From assembly GCA_016841445.1 (NCBI GenBank), contig JAENZD010000001.1, positions 558,001-622,000 of the forward strand: a stretch of 64,000 nucleotides of DNA. The letters are read 5' to 3'. The stretch comes from Anaerolineaceae bacterium (lineage in GTDB: Bacteria > Chloroflexota > Anaerolineae > Anaerolineales > Anaerolineaceae). The notes beneath the pieces were generated by a model. The model did no database searches, was not told the origin of the DNA, and saw nothing but the letters and a program-made list of their open reading frames with translations. Of this stretch, positions 33,549 through 44,217 are shown one piece after another (the first letter of the stretch is position 1; the number at the start of each line of letters is the position of its first letter). A program made the position numbers and the translations under genes.

Positions 33549-33872
33549 AGAAAAACCTCCGGACAATGGAATCGTATCGAACAAGAATGCCTTTGATTAT
33601 AAGCGAGATTTGGAGCTCAAAAGCGATATTATCATTGGACAGCATGAATCGGTGGCGGGGACACCGAAATCCGTATCACAGAAGGCAGCGGTTCATATAG
33701 CTGTACAATGCCCATTCCTGTTTATTAAAAAGGCACATTTGAAAAAGCAGCACATACTAAAAAACGATTGTTTTTAGGCTGGCAGTATGAATTATAATTT
33801 CAAGAAAGGCTAAAGAATCTTCTGATCCAGCATCACAGGAATAAAGCGAGTTGGGATTGAACGGAGATTTCA
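33549..33872. other. Divergent intergenic region
   Basis: About 320 bp between the start of the CoA-transferase gene and the start of the FGE-domain gene; expected to hold both promoters. No gene or strong hairpin seen. Confidence 0.4.
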
Positions 33873-34775
33873 ATGACGGATCATATCGGAAGGAATATTG
33901 TGTTAAAATCCCTGGCGGACAGAACAGGACTGGAATTTGCCCCGATCCCAAAGGGTGACTTCATTATGGGCAGCAAAGCCAACGACCCACTGGCCTGGGA
34001 TGACGAAAAACCGCAGAATAGCGCTTCGATCTCTTATGATTATTGGTGTGGAAGGCATCCCGTCACCAACCGGCAGTTCGCAAAGTTTGCCGATGCCACA
34101 CAGTATATCTCACGGGCAGAGCAAACAGGGTGGGCCTGGGTCTGGCGAGTTGAGTCGCAGGATTGGGAGAAAATTCAGGGGGCATGCTGGCGTCATCCAA
34201 ATGGGCCAGCGGATGATCTTTTGGGCCTAGAGGATCACCCGGTTGTGTGCGTTTCATTTTATGATGCCATGGCCTATGTGGATTGGTTGAATATCATGTT
34301 TTTCGAGATACTCCTGGAGGGATATATTTTCAATTTACCCGGCGAACTGGAGTGGGAGAAAGCAGCCCGGGGCACACACGGTAGGCAGTATCCCTGGGGC
34401 GATCAGTTTGAGCCCAACCTGTGCTACTGGCGCGGGAGGCCGGGCCGGGAAGGGACAACCTCGCCTGTGGGTTCTCGCTCGCCCGAATCGGATAGTCCTT
34501 ATGGCTGTGCGGGAATGGCAGGAAATGCCTGGGAATGGACCATCACACTGTGGGGCAGCGACAAGGATAAATCAGAGTTTGGTTATCCTTACCAGATGTT
34601 CGATGGACGTGAAGACATCAATGCTGGTGAGGACACTTTCAGGATCATCCGCGGGGGTTCTTTCAAAGACGATGAAAAGGGGGTGCGCTCCGCCTGCCGT
34701 GACCTGGACCCTCCCGGGCTGTCATTCAACAACCTTGGCTTTCGTATATTCATCACATCAAAAGATAAACGATAA
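33873..34775 (+). CDS. FGE/sulfatase-modifying-factor domain protein, without the catalytic Cys pair
   Basis: A 300-residue protein of the formylglycine-generating enzyme fold: FAPIPKGDFIMGSKANDPLA, RHPVTNRQFAKFADA, LPGELEWEKAARG, YPWGDQFEPN, GNAWEWT, IRGGSF and NNLGFRIF are in family order. True FGE uses two cysteines between GGS and the RCAxR motif. Here the first is absent (GGSFKDDEKGVRSACR keeps only the second), so formylglycine synthesis is unlikely. No sulfatase lies nearby. Cytoplasmic, as no signal peptide is seen. Start behind CGGAGATTTCA. Confidence 0.85.
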   Translation: MTDHIGRNIVLKSLADRTGLEFAPIPKGDFIMGSKANDPLAWDDEKPQNSASISYDYWCGRHPVTNRQFAKFADATQYISRAEQTGWAWVWRVESQDWEKIQGACWRHPNGPADDLLGLEDHPVVCVSFYDAMAYVDWLNIMFFEILLEGYIFNLPGELEWEKAARGTHGRQYPWGDQFEPNLCYWRGRPGREGTTSPVGSRSPESDSPYGCAGMAGNAWEWTITLWGSDKDKSEFGYPYQMFDGREDINAGEDTFRIIRGGSFKDDEKGVRSACRDLDPPGLSFNNLGFRIFITSKDKR

Positions 34776-35032
34776 TGATGTTAATAAATTAGATAAAATG
34801 GCAGTGGCTGGGATGAAGAATCTCTCCGTTGCGTACTTCTGCGACGATGAATCTGCACGAGGGTCTTACCAATCTCTGGTATTCAAACTCTGGAGTTTGA
34901 AAGTGGGGTACACAGATCAGGTCGCTGAGTAAGGTTGGGGCATGCATTAATGAATTTCCTTGAAAAAATCCGACTTCAGATTAGCCCAATATCAATATCC
35001 AGCATGTGGTGAGATGTGATAATAAAATAATG
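34776..35032. other. Intergenic region after the FGE-domain gene
   Basis: No convincing gene. A 44-codon frame (34798-34932) follows directly but has no ribosome site or recognisable content. Confidence 0.4.
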
Positions 35033-35063
35033 GTGCGGCGGGTTTTAAATTATCCCGCCGCAC
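35033..35063 (-). terminator. katG terminator
   Basis: Perfect 10-bp GC-rich stem GTGCGGCGGG / CCCGCCGCAC with a 11-base loop, followed on the minus strand by ATTATTTTATT, 31 bp after the katG stop. Confidence 0.85.
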
Positions 35064-35093
35064 GAGATTTGTGATTCTTAAAAACTTTACGAC

Positions 35094-37334
<2,241 letters not shown>

Positions 37335-37341
37335 TTATTTT

Positions 37342-37358
37342 ATTCATCTGAGATGAAT
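37342..37358. promoter_or_regulatory. Palindromic candidate operator of katG
   Basis: Perfect 17-bp palindrome ATTCATCTGAGATGAAT centred about 88 bp before the katG start codon. It does not match the PerR or Fur consensus closely. Its position in the promoter region suggests a repressor or activator site. Confidence 0.5.
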
Positions 37359-37643
37359 TTTTTAGAAACCTAATAAGCATCTATAAGTTAATTATACATT
37401 CATATTTTAGAAGACTCGATATGTTTCACAATTAGATATTTATAGATCTTGATCTCTAGTTCAACTCTTTTTTAAATATGAATTAATTTATTTCGTAGAT
37501 TATTGGACCTCATATTAACGCTCCTTATGATTGATTCCACCCCTTTAACAATATTTATTGTAAACTTAAGACCTGATTTTTCAACGTTTATTGAATCCAG
37601 CGGTATTCAAATCATGCAGATGATGATGAATGGATTCCTGAAA

Positions 37644-37677
37644 ATGTGAACAGGTTTCATAATGAGCCTGTCCACAT
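37644..37677 (-). terminator. Terminator of the glycine-rich exoprotein gene
   Basis: Stem ATGTGGACAGGCTC / GAAACCTGTTCACAT with a single mismatch or two, about 55 bp beyond the stop on the minus strand, with TTTTC after it. Confidence 0.6.
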
Positions 37678-37729
37678 TTTGAATTTTTAAAACTCGATTT
37701 GAACACCACTCTGCTGACACAAACACCAG

Positions 37730-40045
37730 TTATTTTAAGATCAGCGGTAGATAAGAATACCAGGCAGTATTTATTTCAAACGCACCCATATCAATAATAC
37801 TGGAACCATTATTGTCGCCATCCACCGGACGTGGATTTCCCTCGAAATCGACATTGGGTGCGCCTGCTGCGCTGTTGTTCCCTACATCGATGCATCCTGA
37901 ACCTTCTGTCAGATGGAAATCATAAGTGGCAGGATTTTCAAAATCGGGGAATGAATCAATGTTATTCGCCATAGCTGGATCGGACGTATAAGGGAAGAAA
38001 AAGTCATCCGTCCAATTCCAAAAATCATTGTAATCAATGTTAAATGTCATTGAAGCGTTCTCATAAATGCCAATCGTATTATCCAAACTCGACCCGGCAA
38101 AGATGTTATTGTAAATATTGATAGTGATCGCCCCGGAACCCGTTAATCCAATTGCTTGAGAATCATAGCCCTCAGAGCCTTCCGAACCTGATGCGCCAGG
38201 ATCCCCGGGAGTGTCCCCGGTTCCGCCAACGCCCGGTGTTCCAGCCAATCCACCAGCACCACCATCATTGGGTGCCTGCGCCAAGTAGAATGTATTATTG
38301 ACTACATTCAGATCGTGGTCCCTGACAAACAGCAGGATCGATTCTGCGGAGTTGCCACCATCCTGTCCGGATCCAGCATCACCGCCATTACCACCTGGAC
38401 CTTCAATAAAACCAATTCCACCCATACCCCCCGCACCGCCATCACCGCCATTGCCACCCGACCCACCTTGACCGCTTTCCATTTCATTGATGATGTTGTT
38501 GGTCATCGCATCCGGTACTGCCAGTAATTGATCAAAATCAGTGCCCCAAATCATCCCGCCGGTACCCCCTTCACCGCCTGACCCCCCTCCACCGCCTATA
38601 CCGCCGCTGCCGCCATTTCCATCAGAAATTTTCCCTGTACCACCATTGCCTCCCGCACCGCCATCGCCTCCGAATCCCCCATTGCCGCCGGAACTTCCAT
38701 TTTGCGAAAATCCGCCAGACAACCGATTTTGAGTATAAATGGCCAGACCGCCGCTATCCACTTTAACATAGTATGTGTTGCCAGCCTTCCCCCCTGTCCC
38801 ACCTACGCCCCCCATGCCGCCTCCACCGCCATAGCCGCCATCTCCGCCAACATGATTTATTGAAGTGCCGCCCACACCACCATTGCCGCCCAACCCGCCG
38901 TCGCCACCTGAGCCGCCCAACCCGGGTACGCCACTCTCGATGTTGTAGAGGAGGTTCTGGCTGATCTCAATAGATTCAGCGGAAGCATAGATGCCATAGA
39001 CTTTACGGCTGGGAAAACCAAGGCCGCCTGCACCACCATTTCCGCCATCACCGCCATTGCCGCCAGCTCCAGCCATGACATCCGTTGTAGTTAAGCCTTC
39101 ATCCCCATCACCACCATCACCGCCATTGCCGCCGGAACCCCCATTCCCGCCTGCGCCTGAGCGGATAGCATAAATCATGTTGCCGGTAATTACAGGGTTT
39201 TCAGAATCATAAATATAGATCCCCGCACCAATCCCACCCAAACTGCCATTTTGGCCTGGATTTCCGGAATACCCATTCTCACCGAATCCTCCCGGATCAA
39301 GATTATCCGCCCCATCTGCCCCGTCGCTGCCATTGCCGCCGTCGCCACCTGCTCCGGGATAGATCATATGGATATCATTCGAATCGATGTCCGGTGAACC
39401 GTCAAAAACATAGATCCCGTAGGCTGACCCTCCGGCGCTGCTGGGTTGGTCCAACGCGCCATCCCAGCCCTGGCCGCCGTGGATATTACGAATTTCATTA
39501 TCGGACACCAGGGGTGTTTCCCCGGGTGTTTCAATCACAATACCCCATGCATCACCGCCGGAGGAAGGTGTATCATCACCATCATCACCATACATGTGTT
39601 CGATCAGGTTGCCGCTGATCTCTACATTGCTTTGCAGGTTAATTCCTTTCATGCCATCCCGGATATTGCTGTTCTTGATATACCCGCTGGAACCGGGTTC
39701 AAACTCAATGCCGTACCAGCAATGATCCGAAGGGTAGCCGGAACCCGCGAAAGTCGCGCCGTCAGCGACCAGGGTCCCCCCGCTTTGAACAATGATTTCT
39801 ATTCGGTCAGAATCAGTGCCGGCATTTCCGGCATCACTGCAGTCCATTAGTATGGTTGCCCCTGATTCCACGGTCAAGGTCCCGCCGCTCTGGACAACAA
39901 CATCCTGATCCGGGAAAACATACCCGGTCCAGGGTACGCTGCCGCTTATGATCGTTGCTGCTTGCACTGGCCTCGGTTGCTGATTGGACAAAAAAATACT
40001 GAAAAGTAATAAAATACCCACGAAATTTATCCGTTTGATGTTCAT
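37730..40045 (-). CDS. Secreted glycine-rich parallel beta-helix protein
   Basis: A 771-residue exported protein with a signal peptide (residues 1-29, ending VQAAT). Residues 35-260 read as a right-handed beta-helix (VVVQSGGTLTVESGATILMD, YGIEFEPGSSGYIKNSNIRD, GIYVFDGSPDIDSNDIH). From about 240 to 600 helix rungs alternate with long GGxGGxGGxGG runs (GAGGNGGSGGNGGDGGDGDE), similar in composition to PE-PGRS proteins. The end carries NNSAAGAPNVDFEGNPRPVD and DMGAFE, typical of choice-of-anchor Q beta-helix proteins, then a short hydrophobic-aromatic tail. Ribosome site AAGGAGATAA. Likely a surface or matrix protein; ligand unknown. Confidence 0.88.
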   Translation of the reverse strand: MNIKRINFVGILLLFSIFLSNQQPRPVQAATIISGSVPWTGYVFPDQDVVVQSGGTLTVESGATILMDCSDAGNAGTDSDRIEIIVQSGGTLVADGATFAGSGYPSDHCWYGIEFEPGSSGYIKNSNIRDGMKGINLQSNVEISGNLIEHMYGDDGDDTPSSGGDAWGIVIETPGETPLVSDNEIRNIHGGQGWDGALDQPSSAGGSAYGIYVFDGSPDIDSNDIHMIYPGAGGDGGNGSDGADGADNLDPGGFGENGYSGNPGQNGSLGGIGAGIYIYDSENPVITGNMIYAIRSGAGGNGGSGGNGGDGGDGDEGLTTTDVMAGAGGNGGDGGNGGAGGLGFPSRKVYGIYASAESIEISQNLLYNIESGVPGLGGSGGDGGLGGNGGVGGTSINHVGGDGGYGGGGGMGGVGGTGGKAGNTYYVKVDSGGLAIYTQNRLSGGFSQNGSSGGNGGFGGDGGAGGNGGTGKISDGNGGSGGIGGGGGSGGEGGTGGMIWGTDFDQLLAVPDAMTNNIINEMESGQGGSGGNGGDGGAGGMGGIGFIEGPGGNGGDAGSGQDGGNSAESILLFVRDHDLNVVNNTFYLAQAPNDGGAGGLAGTPGVGGTGDTPGDPGASGSEGSEGYDSQAIGLTGSGAITINIYNNIFAGSSLDNTIGIYENASMTFNIDYNDFWNWTDDFFFPYTSDPAMANNIDSFPDFENPATYDFHLTEGSGCIDVGNNSAAGAPNVDFEGNPRPVDGDNNGSSIIDMGAFEINTAWYSYLPLILK

Positions 40046-40654
40046 TTATCTCCTTATCTTCTATTCTGATTTTCCCAAGATTAATTGTGAAAGCTCCTCC
40101 AGGTTTCTATCGTCACGAGAGGTGTTCTTAATATTGTTCCAGTGCAAATCACATAATTAGATATTGGCATTTAGATAAAATTTATTGAAGTTATTCGATT
40201 TTGGAAACAATGGGGGCAACAATGAAAAATTTTCCGATTAATTCAATTATAGGATAATATCGAAAAATTTTCAAAAAAATAAACGTTTATAAATTTTTAA
40301 AATGACTATTGCACAATCAAACTGATGACACAAAAACCCGATATATTGAAGACCCTTTCCAAATTATGACCCTCTATGTTCTTTTGAAGGCATCTTGCTC
40401 AAATGAATTTAATATCAGTAGTTCCCCAAACTTATGTGCTTAATGAATCTCAAATATTATGGTTTTCCTGTACAATAATAAATAACATTGTCCTTTTCTA
40501 TAAAATATTGAATTTTTGTTTAACATCGCTGGCCATGTCTGATACTAAATTTGAACTAATAAGTGAAGTTCTGGATTAAAAAATATTGGTTGAGCTGTTG
40601 TAATCCAATCGAAAATGCTTCACGTTCGGATATTTTTTTGATGAGGAGTCAATC
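40046..40654. other. AT-rich 600-bp intergenic region
   Basis: Divergent spacer between the beta-helix exoprotein and the CPBP protease gene. Rich in A/T with no frame, tRNA or strong hairpin found by eye. It must contain the two promoters. Confidence 0.45.
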
Positions 40655-41515
40655 ATGAATGAGAAATTTAGTTACCCCATTTCAAGATCCGATCGCATCA
40701 TTGTGCTCGCGCTTTTTCTTGGCCTTGGTACTATGATCATACTGGTATTCAGCCCGTGGCAACCCTTGCTGGATAGAAAGTATGATTATCTGGGCCGGTT
40801 AATCTTGATAGCTGTGCTGTTCTCTGTTTCGCAGTACACCAGGCGAAAACCACAGCCTCAAAAATATTGGCTGGTCTTGTATGGGTTATTCATCCTGATC
40901 ACTGCAAGTTCATTGGACTATATCTCAGGAAGTTACCTAATCGAGCGCATTGGCATTACGGATGCGACTCCGATGGGATGGGCTATTCAGAAGGTTAATG
41001 AGTTCGTTGTGATCGTGGGAACGGTCTTGATCCTCAATAAGCTTGGCGGTCTGGATCTCAAAGCGCTGTACATTCAGCGGGGAAAGCTCAAGCTTGGATT
41101 GATTGTAGGTGTTGGCACATTCCTGCTGGCAGCGGTAGGGGCGATCCCAATGGCTGCTCTCTTCGATGCCCAAAACCTGACCATTTCCCAAATCATTCCC
41201 TGGGTTCCATGGATCTTGATCTTTGTTCTGGCCAATGCCGCGATGGAAGAGATCTTGTTTAGGGGGTTGTTCCTGAAAAAACTTACCCCCTTAGTTGGAA
41301 AATTTATTGCGAACTTGTTGATCGCCATCGTCTTCACGCTGATCCATGGGTTCACATCCTATTCTGCTGACAACATGATCTTCCTGGCAGTCCTTTTCCC
41401 TTTGGCACTGGCCTGGGGCTGGATCATGCAAAAGACGGAAGGTGTTTGGGCGTCAATTTTATTCCACGCTGGGATGGATATCCCGATCATGCTGGGTATC
41501 TTTTCCAACATATAA
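40655..41515 (+). CDS. CPBP-family intramembrane metalloprotease
   Basis: A 286-residue membrane protein with about eight hydrophobic helices. The catalytic motifs of the CAAX/Abi (CPBP) family are present: NAAMEEILFRGLF (the EExxxR motif, near residue 198), then LIHGFTSYSA (His) and ILFHAGMDIPI (second His). Members cleave prenylated proteins, process peptides or give bacteriocin immunity; no partner suggests which applies. Start behind GAGGAG. Possibly co-transcribed with the 41593 gene. Confidence 0.9.
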   Translation: MNEKFSYPISRSDRIIVLALFLGLGTMIILVFSPWQPLLDRKYDYLGRLILIAVLFSVSQYTRRKPQPQKYWLVLYGLFILITASSLDYISGSYLIERIGITDATPMGWAIQKVNEFVVIVGTVLILNKLGGLDLKALYIQRGKLKLGLIVGVGTFLLAAVGAIPMAALFDAQNLTISQIIPWVPWILIFVLANAAMEEILFRGLFLKKLTPLVGKFIANLLIAIVFTLIHGFTSYSADNMIFLAVLFPLALAWGWIMQKTEGVWASILFHAGMDIPIMLGIFSNI

Positions 41516-41592
41516 CACTGGACCAAGCTTATTACTATTGATAAAACTATTCTGGGTTAAGTCCTATTTGAAAATTAAATGGAGGTGAAAGT

Positions 41593-42033
41593 ATGAGTAA
41601 AAAATCAGAAAAGCAAATGGCCATAATGGTTGATGCAGTTCAACCGCATTGTGAAGAAAAAATTATCGCTGCAATAACATGCAGTCATGCGGGTTCAATG
41701 CGCTCTTTGCTGGTCTCCAAACTGCTGGGACAGGGCGGTGGAGGCGGGAAGACCAGTAATCTGCCTAATCCGGTTTTCATTGCAGTTGGTGATGAATCGA
41801 TATTTGCATATAAATATGCCCCCAGAGGTTTTAAGTTCAAGATCAAGCAGGAAGTTGCCCGATGGGATAAAGACGATGTCGATGTGGAATATGAGTTTTC
41901 AGGTGGTATGGCAACCTTCGTTTTGGCGACAAAATCAGGTGAGAATTACGCTTTGGAATTTCCAATCGTCATGGGTGGGCAGGAACTTGCTGAAATGTTT
42001 TTCAGCATATTGAATGCAAAGAAAATCTCTTAA
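41593..42033 (+). CDS. Hypothetical protein with PH-like strand pattern
   Basis: A 146-residue cytoplasmic protein. A helical start (AIMVDAVQPHCEEKIIAAIT) is followed by a poly-Gly loop (GQGGGGGKT) and alternating strands (PVFIAVGDESIFAYKYA, VARWDKDDVDVEYEF, MATFVLATKSGENYALEFPI) with a last helix. The pattern resembles bacterial PH-like domains, but this is only a resemblance. Start has GGAGGTGAAAGT. No functional partner. Confidence 0.7.
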   Translation: MSKKSEKQMAIMVDAVQPHCEEKIIAAITCSHAGSMRSLLVSKLLGQGGGGGKTSNLPNPVFIAVGDESIFAYKYAPRGFKFKIKQEVARWDKDDVDVEYEFSGGMATFVLATKSGENYALEFPIVMGGQELAEMFFSILNAKKIS

Positions 42034-42264
42034 TATTTTTCTTTACCTTGTACATCAGCCTGAAGCAAAAGAGAATCGAGAAGACTGATTGGACAAATCT
42101 TAATAATCAGAGATTTACGCCAGGGCCTTTAAAGAATCCGAATATATCTGATAGCCATCAGTAGGACCTGATCGCGCGCTAAAGGCATTACCTATTAGAG
42201 AAGACAATCCAATTCAGACCCTTAGGAAAATTTGGGATCATTTATTTTTCTTATAAATAAGTGC

Positions 42265-44148
42265 TTATTCCTCTTCTTCAAACGTGATCAGCGACTTATA
42301 ATCCGCCAGGCTGCCCCGGTCCAGGCAGCATTGAATGATCTCCCGCCCCAGCGGTGTCAGCGCTTCCTGGTCATACTGTCGCAAAACATCATGGAAGAAA
42401 GTATAGAGCTGCTCCGCACCGTGGTCATAAGCTTCCGGTCCGACTTCCGGCTGGGTATCAACCGCGAAGAACCAGCGTGAAAGCAGCCGCCCTTCGATCT
42501 GGATCTGGTGCGGGTATTCTCCCAGCAGTGTGCAGCGTGCCGGGCGCACATTCTCGGGTAAAAATCGGGCGTTTCCCCGCCGGGCTAAGTATTCCCGCAT
42601 CAGCCACTGGGGCATAAAGCCCACCTTCCACGCGCCCACATGCTGGTTAGGCGTCAGTACGTAGCTGGTATGCGAGCAGGTTGTAAACTGCTCCAGCAGG
42701 TAATTGGCTTGTACGGTCCGCTTCCCGGTCGCAAAAGCCCAGTAAGATCCCACGCCCTCTGTTGATAGCCCCTTGCTGTCAGTAATGCTGGGGTTGTCAT
42801 GGCCGCGCGGGGCGACCAGCCGCCAGAGCCAGGCCAGCGCCGGGGGCAGGATATGGAAGAAGCCCACGATCCCATAGCTGGGATTTTCGCGGGTACAGGC
42901 TGGCGTCCGGATGCCAAAGGAGCGGATATCCACATCCAGCGCGTTATTCTCCACATTCGGGATGATCTCGCGTGGAACGACAACCCGCGGGTTCGGGCAG
43001 GGTTTCCCTGGCGCATCCAAAACATGGTCCCAGATCAACGCGATCCCGTTCGGTGCGGCGTTAATATTCAGGAACAGCAGCGGTTTAGGTGGTTCGGCCG
43101 TCAGGCGCTCAAAGTTGAGATCCGTTCCGTAGTGGTGGAGATGGTTGGTGCGGATGAACCAGGCATCCTCCGCATCCATCACGGTCAGCTTGCTGTTATG
43201 CTGAAGCGATGGGTGGCAGAGCGCCATATCATCCGTGGCGGGGTGCAGGGTGCAGGTACGCGGGAGTTCGTGTAGTCTTTTTTCGCATGTGATAATATTC
43301 TCGCCGTACAGCATCCGCCCGTCATCCTCCCGGTGCGGATATTCCAGCATCTCGCTTTTTCCGGACCCGCTTGCCCCTTCGTGCATGAATGTTACTTCAT
43401 TATCATAGGGCGTCACCACTCGCACGGTGGAACAGTGGGCGGTCACCCAACCTTCCTGCTCACCCTGATTCAGTAAGATGCTGTAAGCGGCTTTTTTAGC
43501 ACTTGGCCCGGGGTACAGGCAGTAAGAAAAGACCTCGTGCATCCCGGGTTGGCGGTAATGCACCACCACCTGCTTGCCATCCAGGTCCGTATAGCGGAAT
43601 GTCGGCGCAACATAGATCACCGAAGCGGGTGCGAAGTCCGGCCCAACATTCTCATACGCCGTAATGCCCTGCAGCAATGCCATTCCAAATGCAAAAAAGC
43701 CGGCGTTCGCTGGAGCAACAACCAGGGCATCTTTCCCGAGTCCCTTTTTGCCGGTCACATACCCATAAAGGATCAGCGGGTTCTCAGCCAGCCACTCAAA
43801 CGTGCGCTCGCGCAGCTCAGGGAATGGATACTGATAGACTTCCTCAAAACGGGTGTGGTCTGAAGGCCCGTCGTCTCCGATCAGCATGGCGTCCGGGTCC
43901 CGGCGGCGCATATAGGGCGAGGGATAGTTGGCTGCAATCCCGTTGCGAACCCGCACGACCGTCGCATCCACCACCTTGCCAACTTTGGGGATTTGATAGA
44001 CCACTTCAAAGGAGTTGCTGGACTCGCCACCGCAAGCCATGTTCAATAATTCTTCAGTCGTGCTGACAACCGTCACATCCGGGTTATCTTCCAGGATGGC
44101 TGCCAGGTCTTTGGGTGGGTTATAGCGCTTCCAGTTTCGATTTTCCAT
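42265..44148 (-). CDS. DUF4914 P-loop protein (PEP-carboxykinase-like)
   Basis: A 627-residue protein of the DUF4914 family. MHEGASGSGKSEMLEYPHRE is a phosphate-binding loop of the kind seen in ATP-dependent PEP carboxykinase and HPr kinase, and later segments (AEDAWFIRTNHLHHYG, GIRTPACTRENPSYGIVGF, GRLLSRWFFAVDT) are conserved-looking. Start set at 44148 behind AAAAAGGAAAA; the frame opens further up at 44214, overlapping gltA. It ends close after citrate synthase in the same direction (69 bp apart), so a role in central carbon metabolism or its control is likely. No activity is proven for the family as far as I know. Confidence 0.82.
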   Translation of the reverse strand: MENRNWKRYNPPKDLAAILEDNPDVTVVSTTEELLNMACGGESSNSFEVVYQIPKVGKVVDATVVRVRNGIAANYPSPYMRRRDPDAMLIGDDGPSDHTRFEEVYQYPFPELRERTFEWLAENPLILYGYVTGKKGLGKDALVVAPANAGFFAFGMALLQGITAYENVGPDFAPASVIYVAPTFRYTDLDGKQVVVHYRQPGMHEVFSYCLYPGPSAKKAAYSILLNQGEQEGWVTAHCSTVRVVTPYDNEVTFMHEGASGSGKSEMLEYPHREDDGRMLYGENIITCEKRLHELPRTCTLHPATDDMALCHPSLQHNSKLTVMDAEDAWFIRTNHLHHYGTDLNFERLTAEPPKPLLFLNINAAPNGIALIWDHVLDAPGKPCPNPRVVVPREIIPNVENNALDVDIRSFGIRTPACTRENPSYGIVGFFHILPPALAWLWRLVAPRGHDNPSITDSKGLSTEGVGSYWAFATGKRTVQANYLLEQFTTCSHTSYVLTPNQHVGAWKVGFMPQWLMREYLARRGNARFLPENVRPARCTLLGEYPHQIQIEGRLLSRWFFAVDTQPEVGPEAYDHGAEQLYTFFHDVLRQYDQEALTPLGREIIQCCLDRGSLADYKSLITFEEEE

Positions 44149-44217
44149 TTTTCCTTTTTCTTTTTTATATTGAATCATACCGAATTTTAATCGGGCTGGT
44201 GAAGGAGTTCTCAAACC

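Noticed and set aside
34798-34932. Possible 44-codon gene after the FGE-domain protein
   Set aside because: No ribosome site, no recognisable content, likely chance.
38541-39618. Pro/His-rich plus-strand frames opposite the glycine-rich exoprotein
   Set aside because: They are complements of the GGxGG codon runs and have no starts or homologous look.
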